Assembly (NCBI GenBank): GCA_003280055.1 | Contig: QCGG01000002.1 | Span: 1-64,000, forward strand | Length of the DNA: 64,000 nt | Reading direction: 5' to 3' | DNA from: Prochlorococcus sp. AG-363-P19 | GTDB lineage: Bacteria; Cyanobacteriota; Cyanobacteriia; PCC-6307; Cyanobiaceae | The notes under the pieces: model-generated | Databases searched by the model: none | Seen by the model: only the letters and a program-made list of their open reading frames with translations | What the model was told of the DNA's origin: nothing | Shown: positions 39,681 through 48,592 of the stretch, one piece after another | How the letters are laid out: the number at the start of each line of letters is the position of its first letter | How positions within the stretch are numbered: the stretch's first letter is position 1 | Position numbers and translations under genes: made by a program

Positions 39681-40004
39681 ATGTCAAAAGGAAACTGGGT
39701 CGAATTCAATGACCCAAAGCTAACCATTCCCCCAGAAGCTAATGCATTCACCAAACCCAAAACTAGTCGTCTAGTAAGAGTCAAGAGAATCCGTAATAAC
39801 AAAAGAGGTAAAACAATTACTGAAATAAGTGGCTTAGGCCTGCCCCATGAAGAAGGCTTAAAACTACTCAAAAAGCTGAAAACCCTTCTAGGTACTGGCG
39901 GGACCCTAAAAGGAGATTGTGTTGAAATTCAAGGTGATCAAGTAAATACCATTATGGATTTGCTCAAAGTCGAAGGGTATCGTCCAAAAAAATCTGGTTC
40001 CTAA
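39681..40004 (+). CDS. SUI1/eIF1-like translation initiation factor homologue
   Basis: The C-terminal 70 residues match the SUI1 domain: 'VRVKRIRNNKRGKTITEISG' and 'LGTGGTLKGDCVEIQGDQ' with a closing beta strand. Bacterial SUI1 proteins (YciH-like) can influence start-codon selection fidelity; their cyanobacterial role is not settled. At 107 residues the protein has a short unrelated N-terminus. It diverges from trpB across 44 bases and precedes cysC. Confidence 0.9.
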   Translation: MSKGNWVEFNDPKLTIPPEANAFTKPKTSRLVRVKRIRNNKRGKTITEISGLGLPHEEGLKLLKKLKTLLGTGGTLKGDCVEIQGDQVNTIMDLLKVEGYRPKKSGS

Positions 40005-40064
40005 CAAGAGAAAAATATTTGTCCCTCATCGTTGGAGAATGATGTTGATAAAAGGATCAGTACT

Positions 40065-40712
40065 ATGTGCCCAACACCCTCCGAAAACCGTATAGAAAAA
40101 GACAAAAATCTAACTTGGCATCAAGCATCTATCAATAGGGAGGACATAACGAGGCAAAGAGGACATAAAAGTGCGATTCTCTGGTTCACAGGGCTCTCAG
40201 GGTCAGGGAAAAGCACCTTGGCAAATGCTGTCAATTCAAAACTTTTTAAGAATGGAATCTCCAGTTATGTTCTCGATGGAGACAACATCAGACACGGCCT
40301 TTGCAAAGATTTAGGTTTCTCAGATGAAGATCGTGCTGAAAATATTCGAAGGATCGGAGAAGTAGCAAAACTCTTTCTTGATTCAGGTGTCATAATTCTC
40401 ACTGCTTTTGTATCACCCTTTCGTAGTGATAGGGATAGAGCGAGAAAACTCGTTAAAACAGAAGATTTCATAGAGATCCATTGTGCAGCCGATCTTCAAC
40501 AATGTGAAGCGCGTGATCCCAAAGGCCTATATGCAAAAGCAAGGGCAGGAGAAATAAAAGAATTTACTGGAATATCAAGTCCATATGAAGAGCCAATTTC
40601 TCCTGAAATAAAGGTGGAAACAGGCATTCAAAAACTTGATGATTGCGTTGAAGGAGTGATTCAAAAATTGATTGAATTACATGTCATTCCAGAGGGTTTT
40701 GATCAAAAATAA
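40065..40712 (+). CDS. cysC: Adenylylsulfate kinase
   Basis: CysC phosphorylates APS to PAPS in sulfate assimilation. Walker A 'WFTGLSGSGKSTLANAV', the APS-binding 'VLDGDNIRHGLCKDLGFS' and 'RDPKGLYAKARAGEIKEFTG' are present. I prefer ATG 40065 (215 residues); a TTG at 40032 in the same frame would add 11 residues without family similarity. It is not next to other sulfate genes, and purE converges on it. Confidence 0.93.
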   Translation: MCPTPSENRIEKDKNLTWHQASINREDITRQRGHKSAILWFTGLSGSGKSTLANAVNSKLFKNGISSYVLDGDNIRHGLCKDLGFSDEDRAENIRRIGEVAKLFLDSGVIILTAFVSPFRSDRDRARKLVKTEDFIEIHCAADLQQCEARDPKGLYAKARAGEIKEFTGISSPYEEPISPEIKVETGIQKLDDCVEGVIQKLIELHVIPEGFDQK

Positions 40713-40751
40713 AATTATTTATCGAATATTTAATTCAACTCAATAGTTAAA

Positions 40752-41309
40752 CTATATTTCTTTTAAATAACTTGAAATTCCTACATCTGACAACTTTTGG
40801 TCCTTGGTCACCACCTCGTCATGAATAGATTCACGATATAACAATAATTTTTCCTCCAAACTTGAATCAAATGCTCCCAAAATCTGTATAGCCAGCAAGC
40901 CAGCATTCAATCCACCACCAATAGCCACAGTTGCAACGGGAATACCTGCAGGCATTTGCAAAATAGAAAGCATTGAGTCAACTCCCCTAAGGGCCCTACT
41001 TCTGACTGGCACTCCAATGACTGGCAAAGAAGTTAGCGCAGCGACCATCCCAGGTAAATGAGCCGCTCCTCCTGCTCCAGCAATAATTACCTTAAAGCCT
41101 TTCTCGCGTGCATTTTTCGCAAAAGAAACCATCTCAAGAGGGGTGCGATGTGCAGAAAGAATCCTGACTTCATAATCCACTCCAAACTTTTTCAAAATGG
41201 CTGCCGCTGGCTGCAAAGTAGCCAAATCAGAGTCACTGCCCATCAAGATGGCAACTTTTGGATTTAAATCGGCAACTTCAGAAGACACAGAAAGACTAAA
41301 AGGGGGCAC
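40752..41309 (-). CDS. purE: N5-carboxyaminoimidazole ribonucleotide mutase
   Basis: PurE converts N5-CAIR to CAIR in purine synthesis. The 185-residue protein has '[20 protein letters not shown]', '[17 protein letters not shown]', '[18 protein letters not shown]' and 'PVIGVPV', the usual active-site strings including the Asp and His residues. It diverges from nagA. Confidence 0.95.
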   Translation of the reverse strand: MPPFSLSVSSEVADLNPKVAILMGSDSDLATLQPAAAILKKFGVDYEVRILSAHRTPLEMVSFAKNAREKGFKVIIAGAGGAAHLPGMVAALTSLPVIGVPVRSRALRGVDSMLSILQMPAGIPVATVAIGGGLNAGLLAIQILGAFDSSLEEKLLLYRESIHDEVVTKDQKLSDVGISSYLKEI

Positions 41310-41365
41310 TATGCATAATGACGAGACTGCAATTCTCTCGCATTAGATCCTATTTTTTCACTTCA

Positions 41366-42526
41366 ATGCGTCGGATTATCAATGTAAGCCTCCCAAAGAC
41401 AGGCCATAAACATGCTCCAAAAGAACTTTGGTGGATAGGTCTCAATGAGAAAAACCAAATCATCGATATTCAACCTATGACGGAAAAAGAAGATGAAATC
41501 AAAGGGGAAGACTGGCAAAAGGACTTTTTAAGCCCTATGGGCGTAGACCTTCAAATAAATGGTGGTATTGGCCTCTGCTTCAATAAAGTTACAACTCAAG
41601 ATTTACCAAAATTACTGAAACTACTCGAGAAACTCTGGCTAGATGGTATTGAAAGTATATGTCCAACATTAATCACTTGTGAGGTCGGTCAACTAAGGGA
41701 AGCATTAGCTATTCTAAAAAAAGCAAGAGAAGAACATTCTCAAAATCGTTGTCAGTTACTTGGCGCACATCTTGAAGGTCCTTTTATAGCAAAATCTCAT
41801 ATCGGAGTTCATCCTCTAAACCAGGTCTTGCCACCAAGTCCTGATGCATTAGAACAAATAATTGAGGGCTTTGAAGAAGAAATCTCAATGATGACTTTGG
41901 CACCTGAACTTCCAGGGGCAAACGAGGTAATTAAACGACTCAAGGCAAACAACATCATTAGTTGTATTGGACACTCAAACGCCAATCAACTTGAGAGCGA
42001 GATTGCTTTCAAGAATGGCAGCAAAATGATCACTCATACTTTCAATGCAATGAACGGAATTCATCACCGGGCACCAGGACCTGTAGGGGCCGCATTAGCA
42101 AATGGGAATATTGCTTTAGGACTAATTGCTGATGGCGTACATATAGATCCATTAATAGCTTCATTACTCCAGAAATTGTCTCCACGAAAACTAGTACTTG
42201 TCAGTGACGCAGTACCTGCTTACGGGCTAAAAGATGGTGAGCACCTTTGGGAAGGGAAAAAATTGATCGTTAACAAAGGCACCTGCCAAATCAAAGATGG
42301 TCCTCTAGCCGGTACAACATTGTCCTTGTTAGATGGTTGTATGAATCTCGCCGAATGGATTAAAGATCCTGCGGCTGCGATTTGGTCAGCAACCATTGCC
42401 CCAAGAGAAGTCTTATGGGGTGAAGTCTCAATAACTAAACTTTTAATTGGCCAACCATTAAGTAAGCTTCTACGTTGGCATCAGCAACCAGCTAAATTCA
42501 AATTGAATTGGCATCAAGCTGCATAA
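41366..42526 (+). CDS. nagA: N-acetylglucosamine-6-phosphate deacetylase
   Basis: NagA deacetylates GlcNAc-6-phosphate during amino-sugar recycling. The amidohydrolase has 'GVDLQINGGIGLCF', 'LGAHLEGPFIAKSHIGVHPL', 'ISCIGHSNANQLESEIAF', 'MITHTFNAMNGIHHRAPGP' and 'LVLVSDAVPAYGL' with the catalytic Asp. The common 'HxN' N-terminal pair of other amidohydrolases is replaced, as in NagA. I prefer ATG 41366 ('MRRIINVSLP') to 41318 because the latter leaves only 8 bases to the divergent purE start. Confidence 0.93.
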   Translation: MRRIINVSLPKTGHKHAPKELWWIGLNEKNQIIDIQPMTEKEDEIKGEDWQKDFLSPMGVDLQINGGIGLCFNKVTTQDLPKLLKLLEKLWLDGIESICPTLITCEVGQLREALAILKKAREEHSQNRCQLLGAHLEGPFIAKSHIGVHPLNQVLPPSPDALEQIIEGFEEEISMMTLAPELPGANEVIKRLKANNIISCIGHSNANQLESEIAFKNGSKMITHTFNAMNGIHHRAPGPVGAALANGNIALGLIADGVHIDPLIASLLQKLSPRKLVLVSDAVPAYGLKDGEHLWEGKKLIVNKGTCQIKDGPLAGTTLSLLDGCMNLAEWIKDPAAAIWSATIAPREVLWGEVSITKLLIGQPLSKLLRWHQQPAKFKLNWHQAA

Positions 42527-42552
42527 ACCCCTTTTATCACTGAGTCAAATCT

Positions 42553-43269
42553 ATGAGCACAAAGAATTTAAAAAGGCTCAAGGAAGCAGAGAAGGCAGAA
42601 GTGGCCAAATATTTCAATGAAATGGGGTTTGATCGCTGGAACAGAATTTACAGCGAAAGTAAAGATATCAATAAAGTTCAACAAAATATAAGAGTTGGCC
42701 ATCAAAAAACAGTTGACGATGTTCTTTCTTGGCTAGAAGAAAGTGAAAACCTTAGTGAAATCAGCTTCTGTGATGCCGGTTGTGGAGTAGGCAGTTTATC
42801 CCTTCCCCTGGCAGCAATGGGGGCAGGCTCAATTTGTGCCAGTGATATATCACAAGCAATGATTGAGGAGACTAAAAGGAGAGCCAATCAAATGGAAATT
42901 GATATCGAAAAAATTACATTCATTAAATCTGATTTAGAAAGCCTTACTGGTTCTTTCAATACTGTTATTTGTCTAGATGTATTCATACACTATCCTCAAA
43001 ATGCTGCTGAGGAGATGGTTCGTCATCTATGCTCTTTAACAGAAGAAAGGTTGATTGTTAGTTTCGCACCTTATACATTATATCTTGCAATCCTAAAAAA
43101 AATAGGGCAGCTCTTTCCTGGCCCTAGTAAAACAACACGTGCTTATACTCTGCGTGAACAAGGAATCATAAATGCCGCAAATGAATGTGGTTTCATTGTA
43201 AAACATAAAAAATTGAACACGGCCCCTTTCTATTTCTCTAAACTCATTGAATTCAAAAAAGCTAGTTAA
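42553..43269 (+). CDS. chlM: Mg-protoporphyrin IX methyltransferase
   Basis: ChlM methylates Mg-protoporphyrin IX on the 13-propionate with S-adenosylmethionine in chlorophyll synthesis. The 238-residue protein has the SAM motif 'FCDAGCGVGSLSLPLAAMG', 'YFNEMGFDRWNRIYSES' at the N-terminus and 'SFAPYTLYLAILKKIGQLFP' with 'KTTRAYTLRE', all diagnostic. nagA precedes it on the same strand with a 26-base gap. The convergent response regulator lies 75 bases downstream. Confidence 0.96.
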   Translation: MSTKNLKRLKEAEKAEVAKYFNEMGFDRWNRIYSESKDINKVQQNIRVGHQKTVDDVLSWLEESENLSEISFCDAGCGVGSLSLPLAAMGAGSICASDISQAMIEETKRRANQMEIDIEKITFIKSDLESLTGSFNTVICLDVFIHYPQNAAEEMVRHLCSLTEERLIVSFAPYTLYLAILKKIGQLFPGPSKTTRAYTLREQGIINAANECGFIVKHKKLNTAPFYFSKLIEFKKAS

Positions 43270-43306
43270 AGCAAAAGCACTTATCATTAATCAATACTAG
43301 AAATTA

Positions 43307-43355
43307 AAGAAACATAAAATGGTAGATCAATTTCAAGATTTAAATTAATCTACCA
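43307..43355 (-). terminator. Terminator of the Ycf29-like regulator
   Basis: TGGTAGAT/ATCTACCA (8 bp) plus AATTT/AAATT (5 bp), separated by one C-A mismatch, form a long hairpin at 43320-43355. It includes the stop codon. On the minus strand it is followed by TTTTATGTTTCTTT. The plus strand side has no T run, so it mainly serves the minus-strand gene. Confidence 0.65.
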
Positions 43356-44070
43356 AGTGATTTTCCAGGGCATAACGCACTAACTCAGTCCGACTTGAAG
43401 TGCCAGTTTTATTAAACAGGCGGCTAACGTACTTCTCTACATTGCGAATTGATGTCTCAAGCTGTCTAGCTATCTCCTTATTCATTAAGCCTTCTGCTAC
43501 AAGTTGCAATACACTTGCTTCTCTAGGAGTGAAATTATGAATAACACCTGTCTGATTATTCGGATTATCTCCCTGAGCCAATAAAGATCTTATTTCCGTA
43601 ATCTGCTTTGCCATTTGACCAACATCTGCACCCGCAAAACGTGCTGCTTCAGCAAGTAATCGATCTTGTCTTCGTACAACATTACGAACACGAGCCACTA
43701 ATTCCTCAGGGTCAAAGGGCTTCGGTATGTAGTCATCAACCCCTGCTTGATACCCCTGAGTACGATCAACTGTCATCCCCTTCGCAGTAAGAAAAATCAC
43801 AGGGGTTCCTCCGAGTCGTTCATCATCCCGGAGTCGTTTGAGAAGCTCATAGCCATCACACCTCGGCATCATCACATCACTAATCACGACATCTGGAAGC
43901 ATTTGCTGCGCCTTTTCCCAGCCTTCCTCACCATCAACTGCTGTTAAGACTTCAAAACCTTCGTCTTGAAGATATGCCTGCACTGCTGTTCTCAAGCCAG
44001 GCTCATCATCAACCAGTAATAATCGATTGGGCTTTATAGCCTCAGAATTTGTAGTAGGTGAGTCACTCAT
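43345..44070 (-). CDS. Receiver/LuxR response regulator, Ycf29-like
   Basis: The receiver domain has 'RLLLVDDEPGLRTAVQAYL', phosphoacceptor Asp in 'DVVISDVMMPRCDGYELL' and Lys in 'DDYIPKPFDPEE'. A linker with 'FAGADVGQMAKQITEI' leads to a LuxR helix-turn-helix: 'FTPREASVLQLVAEGLMNKE' and 'LETSIRNVEKYVSRLFNKTG'. The layout matches Ycf29 of cyanobacteria and red-algal plastids; its regulon is unknown to me. ATG 44070 ('MSDSP') is preferred to 44082. It ends in a hairpin terminator. No kinase is adjacent. Confidence 0.87.
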   Translation of the reverse strand: MSDSPTTNSEAIKPNRLLLVDDEPGLRTAVQAYLQDEGFEVLTAVDGEEGWEKAQQMLPDVVISDVMMPRCDGYELLKRLRDDERLGGTPVIFLTAKGMTVDRTQGYQAGVDDYIPKPFDPEELVARVRNVVRRQDRLLAEAARFAGADVGQMAKQITEIRSLLAQGDNPNNQTGVIHNFTPREASVLQLVAEGLMNKEIARQLETSIRNVEKYVSRLFNKTGTSSRTELVRYALENHLVD

Positions 44071-44142
44071 TCTGGTAATCATGAATTCATAAAATGAATT
44101 TAGAAGCGATACGTCAAGCTAGCGAACAAGACTTAGTATTCC

Positions 44143-44691
44143 TCACCGGGAAGGGAGGCTTAAAACCTCTTGTTTTTCTACTAAACCAGTTGAAAAGCCC
44201 AAAGACAGAGCCTTTCCTTTGAGGGTCGATGGATCAATACCAGCCATTTCTGGTACACACGCTGCCCACCAAACCAAATGATCTTCTTGATTTGCTGATG
44301 TAATCAAGCCTCCTGGATTCAAGCGTCGAACATAAATTGCCATAGAATCACGCTTAACCCGCAATGGTCCTTCCGGATTACAGCGAACAGACTCACTGCG
44401 AACCTTGAGGTTATACGACCATTCTTCCCAGATCTTGTATCGACGGAGGTTTTCATCATTTTCATCTATCTCAACTCCATAAATTCCCAATACATAATCT
44501 CCACCTAAAGCTGGCTTTTGAATCAACACAACAAGTTTTGGAGGTCTTAGCTTCCTTATTTCTTCAATGGAACTCTTACTCGCAGAAGCTTCTAACGGAA
44601 CTGTCAAAAAGCTACAAAGCGCAACCAAACTCAAACACCCATAACAAATCCAGCGATCAATACGAGTCAAATCAAAAAATTTTTGAATCAT
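44143..44691 (-). CDS. Conserved-looking exported protein of unknown function
   Basis: A 182-residue protein with an N-terminal signal-like segment (about 14-37: 'WICYGCLSLVALCSFLTVPL' then 'EASASK', a plausible cleavage site). The mature part has 'KLVVLIQKPALGGDYVLGIY', 'GPLRVKRDSMAIYVRRLNPG' and two Cys (about 99 and 149) that could form a disulfide. I do not recognise a family. Its ATG overlaps that of the divergent desulfurase-like gene in one CATG. Confidence 0.7.
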   Translation of the reverse strand: MIQKFFDLTRIDRWICYGCLSLVALCSFLTVPLEASASKSSIEEIRKLRPPKLVVLIQKPALGGDYVLGIYGVEIDENDENLRRYKIWEEWSYNLKVRSESVRCNPEGPLRVKRDSMAIYVRRLNPGGLITSANQEDHLVWWAACVPEMAGIDPSTLKGKALSLGFSTGLVEKQEVLSLPSR

Positions 44692-45874
44692 GATTTCACA
44701 TCATAAAAAACCAAATAAAGAAAACTTTCCGATTCAACTGGACTTTCAAGCCAGCACTCCTTGCGCGAAAGAGGTGATTGAAGTGATGCATCCATATTGG
44801 TCTCAAAATTGGGGGAATGCAGCCAGTCAACAACATCGAGAAGGCATTCGAGCTGCTGCTGCAGTCAATTTAGCTAGAGAACAACTCGCATCCTCTTTAG
44901 ATGTCAAACCTAAACAGATCCTTTTTACAAGTGGCGCAACTGAAGCCAACAACCTTGCACTTTTAGGATATGCAAGAGCAAAAGCAAAATTACTAAAAAA
45001 GAAAGGTCACATAATCACTCTTCAAACAGAACATCATGCGGTACTAGATCCATTGCGACAACTTCAAAAAGAAGGTTTTGAGCTCACGGAAATTCAACCG
45101 GATTCCAATGGAATAGTTAGACCTGAACAACTAATTCAAGCTTTCAGGGAAGACACATTTCTTGTCAGTATCATGACCGCAAATAATGAAATAGGTGTCA
45201 TACAAGAAATAAACGAAATAGCAGAATTATGCCAAGAACGGAATATAACTTTTCACAGCGATGCTGCTCAAGCTTTTGGTCATATTCCAATAATTTTTAA
45301 CTCGGGGGGGCCTGACTTAATGTGTATCAGTGCTCATAAAGTTTATGGTCCAAAAGGGATAGGTGCCTTAATAATCAAGCCAAATATTATCCTCGAGCCA
45401 TTGCAATGGGGAGGGAAGCAGCAGGCTGGCCTTAGGCCAGGTACACTTCCAGTTCCATTGATTATTGGCTTTGCGAAAGCAGCTGAACTTGCTCAAGAAG
45501 ATATGACAAATCGAGCAAAAAGACTTAAAGACTTAAGAAATGAACTTTGGAAGACTTTAAAAACAAATAACTCCGATTTGTTACTAAATGGTTGTCTTAA
45601 AAATCGACTTCCCCACAATCTCAATATTACTGTTCCTAATATCAGCGGTAGTAAATTACATAGGGAGCTTAGGCCTTTTGTGAGCTGTAGTAGTGGATCG
45701 GCATGTAGCAGTGGTGAACCATCTCATGTACTTCTTTCCCTTGGTAGAAGCTTTAAAGAAGCCTCAGCTTCTTTAAGACTAAGTTTGGGCAGGGATACAA
45801 CAATTACAGAAATTAATGCGGCCGCAGAAAAAATCAATCAAGTTATCAATCAACTAAAAACTGCTGCAAATTAA
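44690..45874 (+). CDS. Class V aminotransferase, cysteine desulfurase (NifS/IscS-like)
   Basis: PLP-dependent enzymes of this group release sulfur from cysteine for Fe-S clusters and tRNA thiolation. Visible are 'FTSGATEANNLALLGYA', 'TEHHAVLDPLRQL', PLP-Lys in 'CISAHKVYGPKGIGALI', and an active-site Cys loop 'SCSSGSACSSGEPSHVLLSL'. The N-terminus 'IQLDFQASTPC' parallels 'YLDYQATTP' of NifS/IscS. Cyanobacteria have several paralogues and no isc genes are next to it, so the name IscS is avoided. The ATG shares CATG with the divergent exported-protein gene. Confidence 0.88.
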   Translation: MISHHKKPNKENFPIQLDFQASTPCAKEVIEVMHPYWSQNWGNAASQQHREGIRAAAAVNLAREQLASSLDVKPKQILFTSGATEANNLALLGYARAKAKLLKKKGHIITLQTEHHAVLDPLRQLQKEGFELTEIQPDSNGIVRPEQLIQAFREDTFLVSIMTANNEIGVIQEINEIAELCQERNITFHSDAAQAFGHIPIIFNSGGPDLMCISAHKVYGPKGIGALIIKPNIILEPLQWGGKQQAGLRPGTLPVPLIIGFAKAAELAQEDMTNRAKRLKDLRNELWKTLKTNNSDLLLNGCLKNRLPHNLNITVPNISGSKLHRELRPFVSCSSGSACSSGEPSHVLLSLGRSFKEASASLRLSLGRDTTITEINAAAEKINQVINQLKTAAN

Positions 45875-45886
45875 ATTGATTTAAGA

Positions 45887-45931
45887 TCAAAAAAAATTTG
45901 AATCTGATCTATTAACTTTAGGTAATAGATC
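45887..45931 (-). terminator. Terminator of rsmH
   Basis: GATCTATTA (45906-45914) and TAATAGATC (45923-45931) form a perfect 9-bp stem around the rsmH stop codon. On the minus strand a run of eight T follows about ten bases later. It lies between two convergent genes. Confidence 0.6.
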
Positions 45932-46835
45932 CAACTTTACATGCCATTCGACACTTAGCCGATCTACTTCGAGGGTTAATGGCGAGCTCCTTCTCGCTTG
46001 CTTTTAAAGGTTTTCGCATCAGAGGGTGAAATCGCTTATCCTCCAAAAAAAATTTTTTTACAGGTCGGTCTTCTAAAGAATGAAAACTAATTATGCAAGC
46101 TAGTCCTCCATCAACTAACCAATCAGGAACTTCACTAAGAAATCGATTAAGGCTATTCAACTCATCATTAACGGCTATGCGCAATGCTTGAAATGTTCTA
46201 GTTGCAGGATGGATTCGACCATAACGCATTTTTGGAGGAAAGCACCCTGCAACTGCATAAGCCAATGCTGCAGTTCCTGCATATTGTCCATTTTGATCCA
46301 AATCTTGCTTAATGCGCTTAGCGATTTTCCGTGAAAAACGCTCCTCTCCATATGAATAAATAATATCTGCCAATTCTTTTTCACTAACCTGATTAAGGAG
46401 ATCTGCTGCAGTCAATGAACTGTTGGGGTTCATTCGCATATCTAATGGACCATCAAGACGAAAACTAAATCCCCTCTCTGCTATATCCAATTGGGGACTG
46501 CTCACGCCTAAATCAGCTAGAACGATTACCGCTGGCTCTGTTGGAATGAAATCGGCAAAATTGGTTGAAATTATCTCCACACGATTACCAAAAGGTGCTA
46601 ACCGATCCGCAGCGGCCACCCTCGCCGCAGGGTCCTGATCAAGCCCAATCAAGCGTAACTTTGGAAAAGCCTTTAAAAGAAGTTCCGAATGGCCGCCATA
46701 ACCCAGTGTTGCATCGACCAACAGACCACCATCAAAGAGATCTGAAGGAAATGTGGCTATAATGTTTAAAATCTCATCTGCCAAAACCGGAAGGTGCTGA
46801 GATGCGGAATACGACGAAGATAGGTTTTCTGTCAT
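45918..46835 (-). CDS. rsmH: 16S rRNA (cytosine1402-N4)-methyltransferase
   Basis: RsmH (MraW) methylates C1402 in the ribosomal P site. The 305-residue protein has '[13 protein letters not shown]', '[20 protein letters not shown]' (SAM motif), '[20 protein letters not shown]' and '[18 protein letters not shown]', all conserved. In many bacteria it starts the dcw cluster, but no cell-wall gene is next to it here. It diverges from ndhH across 46 bases. Confidence 0.96.
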   Translation of the reverse strand: MTENLSSSYSASQHLPVLADEILNIIATFPSDLFDGGLLVDATLGYGGHSELLLKAFPKLRLIGLDQDPAARVAAADRLAPFGNRVEIISTNFADFIPTEPAVIVLADLGVSSPQLDIAERGFSFRLDGPLDMRMNPNSSLTAADLLNQVSEKELADIIYSYGEERFSRKIAKRIKQDLDQNGQYAGTAALAYAVAGCFPPKMRYGRIHPATRTFQALRIAVNDELNSLNRFLSEVPDWLVDGGLACIISFHSLEDRPVKKFFLEDKRFHPLMRKPLKASEKELAINPRSRSAKCRMACKVGSIT

Positions 46836-46881
46836 AAGTTCTTCCTAAGATCTTGCAAAAGCTCTATCAATTCCCAGGGCC

Positions 46882-48066
46882 ATGACGCAGCTTGAAACGC
46901 GCACAGAGCCCATGGTCGTTAACTTCGGCCCCCATCACCCATCTATGCATGGAGTACTACGTCTAGTGGTAACACTGGATGGGGAAGATGTTCTGGACTG
47001 TGAACCTGTCATTGGATACCTCCATCGAGGGATGGAGAAAATTGCAGAGAATAGAACAAATGTAATGTTCGTCCCCTATGTGAGTCGAATGGACTATGCA
47101 GCAGGGATGTTTTATGAAGCAATTGTTGTGAATGCTCCAGAGCGTCTAGCAAATATTTCTATCCCGAAACGCGCAAGTTATATCCGAGTATTAATGCTTG
47201 AACTAAATCGAATAGCTAACCATCTGCTTTGGCTTGGGCCTTTTCTTGCAGATGTAGGTGCTCAAACTCCATTCTTTTACATTTTCCGAGAGAGGGAAAT
47301 GATTTATGACCTATGGGAAGCTGCAACTGGACAAAGATTAATAAACAATAACTATTTTCGGATTGGCGGCGTCGCAAGTGATTTACCTTGGGGCTGGCTT
47401 GAAAAGTGCCAAGACTTTTGCAATTGGTTTGGCCCAAAAATTGATGAATATGAAAAATTAATTACTAATAACCCCATCTTCCGTCGAAGAATTGAAGGAT
47501 TAGGAACTATCAGTCGTGACGAAGCAATTAATTGGAGTCTTTCTGGACCAATGTTAAGGGCCTCAGGTGTTCCTTGGGATCTAAGGAAAATAGATCACTA
47601 TGAATGCTATGACGATTTTGAATGGGATGTCCCCTCGGAAAAAGAAGGCGATTGCTATGCAAGGTATCGAGTACGAATAGAAGAAATGCGGCAATCGCTA
47701 AAAATTCTGCAACAAGCTTGCAAGATGATCCCTGGTGGGCCTACAGAAAATCTAGAAGCGAGAAAAATGGCAGAAGGAAAGAAAAGTATTTTTTCGGGAT
47801 TCGACTACCAATATGTAGCCAAAAAAGTAGCTCCTACATTCAAAATACCCAATGGCGAGCTATACACACGCCTGGAATCCGGGAAAGGAGAGATTGGAGT
47901 CTTCCTTCAAGGGAACAATGAAGTAACACCATGGCGTTTTAAAATTCGTGCGGCGGATCTAAATAATCTGCAAATACTTCCTCATATTCTCAAAGGTGCA
48001 AAAGTCGCAGACATCATGGCAATACTTGGTTCTATAGACGTAATTATGGGTTCTGTGGATCGCTAA
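46882..48066 (+). CDS. ndhH: NDH-1 complex subunit H (49-kDa type)
   Basis: NdhH (NuoD) forms the quinone pocket with NdhK and NdhA. The 394-residue protein has '[20 protein letters not shown]', '[15 protein letters not shown]', '[20 protein letters not shown]' and ends '[13 protein letters not shown]', the diagnostic C-terminus. The thioesterase gene follows after 10 bases, linking it to the phylloquinone genes. Confidence 0.96.
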   Translation: MTQLETRTEPMVVNFGPHHPSMHGVLRLVVTLDGEDVLDCEPVIGYLHRGMEKIAENRTNVMFVPYVSRMDYAAGMFYEAIVVNAPERLANISIPKRASYIRVLMLELNRIANHLLWLGPFLADVGAQTPFFYIFREREMIYDLWEAATGQRLINNNYFRIGGVASDLPWGWLEKCQDFCNWFGPKIDEYEKLITNNPIFRRRIEGLGTISRDEAINWSLSGPMLRASGVPWDLRKIDHYECYDDFEWDVPSEKEGDCYARYRVRIEEMRQSLKILQQACKMIPGGPTENLEARKMAEGKKSIFSGFDYQYVAKKVAPTFKIPNGELYTRLESGKGEIGVFLQGNNEVTPWRFKIRAADLNNLQILPHILKGAKVADIMAILGSIDVIMGSVDR

Positions 48067-48076
48067 GAATTTAATT

Positions 48077-48541
48077 TTGAATAACAATACTGAAAACTGG
48101 CTTTATTTAAAACGGACTGTACGCTTTGGAGAAACTGACGCAGCAGGCGTCATGCACTTTCATCAACTTTTTCGATGGTGCCATGAAGCATGGGAAGAAA
48201 GTCTTCAAAATTTTGGGCTACCTAACAATGAAATCTTTCCTTCGCTAACAAAGGGAAATAATCTACTTAAAGTAGCCTTACCAGTAGTCTACTGTCACGC
48301 TAATTTTAGGAATGCTATCTTTTCAGGTGACAACTTACAAGTGGTAGTCAAGCCAATTAAATTAAACTCTAACAGCTTTGAAATACATACTGCATTCCAG
48401 AGAAATAATAAGTCCCTAGCCATTGGTTTAATCAGACACATGGCTATTGACCCAAAGACTCGCCAACGAGTGCACATCCCTATAGGGATTGAAAAATGGA
48501 TAGAAGCCTCCTCAATAAACCAAGGGCCAATACCTACGTAA
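48077..48541 (+). CDS. 1,4-dihydroxy-2-naphthoyl-CoA hydrolase (hotdog thioesterase)
   Basis: This hotdog-fold thioesterase has 'VRFGETDAAGVMHFHQLFRW', with the active-site Asp in the ETDAAGVMHF motif that characterises the cyanobacterial DHNA-CoA hydrolase family. It releases 1,4-dihydroxy-2-naphthoate in phylloquinone synthesis. Its position next to menE, menC and menA fits that role. The 154-residue protein starts at TTG 48077, ten bases after ndhH. Confidence 0.88.
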   Translation: MNNNTENWLYLKRTVRFGETDAAGVMHFHQLFRWCHEAWEESLQNFGLPNNEIFPSLTKGNNLLKVALPVVYCHANFRNAIFSGDNLQVVVKPIKLNSNSFEIHTAFQRNNKSLAIGLIRHMAIDPKTRQRVHIPIGIEKWIEASSINQGPIPT

Positions 48542-48592
48542 ATTGAAAGAAAAAGACGACGAAATTGCGCCTAACTAATATGAAATACAACA

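Noticed and set aside
40741-40760. Short inverted repeat ATAGTT/AACTAT between cysC and purE as a terminator
   Set aside because: The loop would be about one or two bases and the stem is AT-only; not a credible hairpin.
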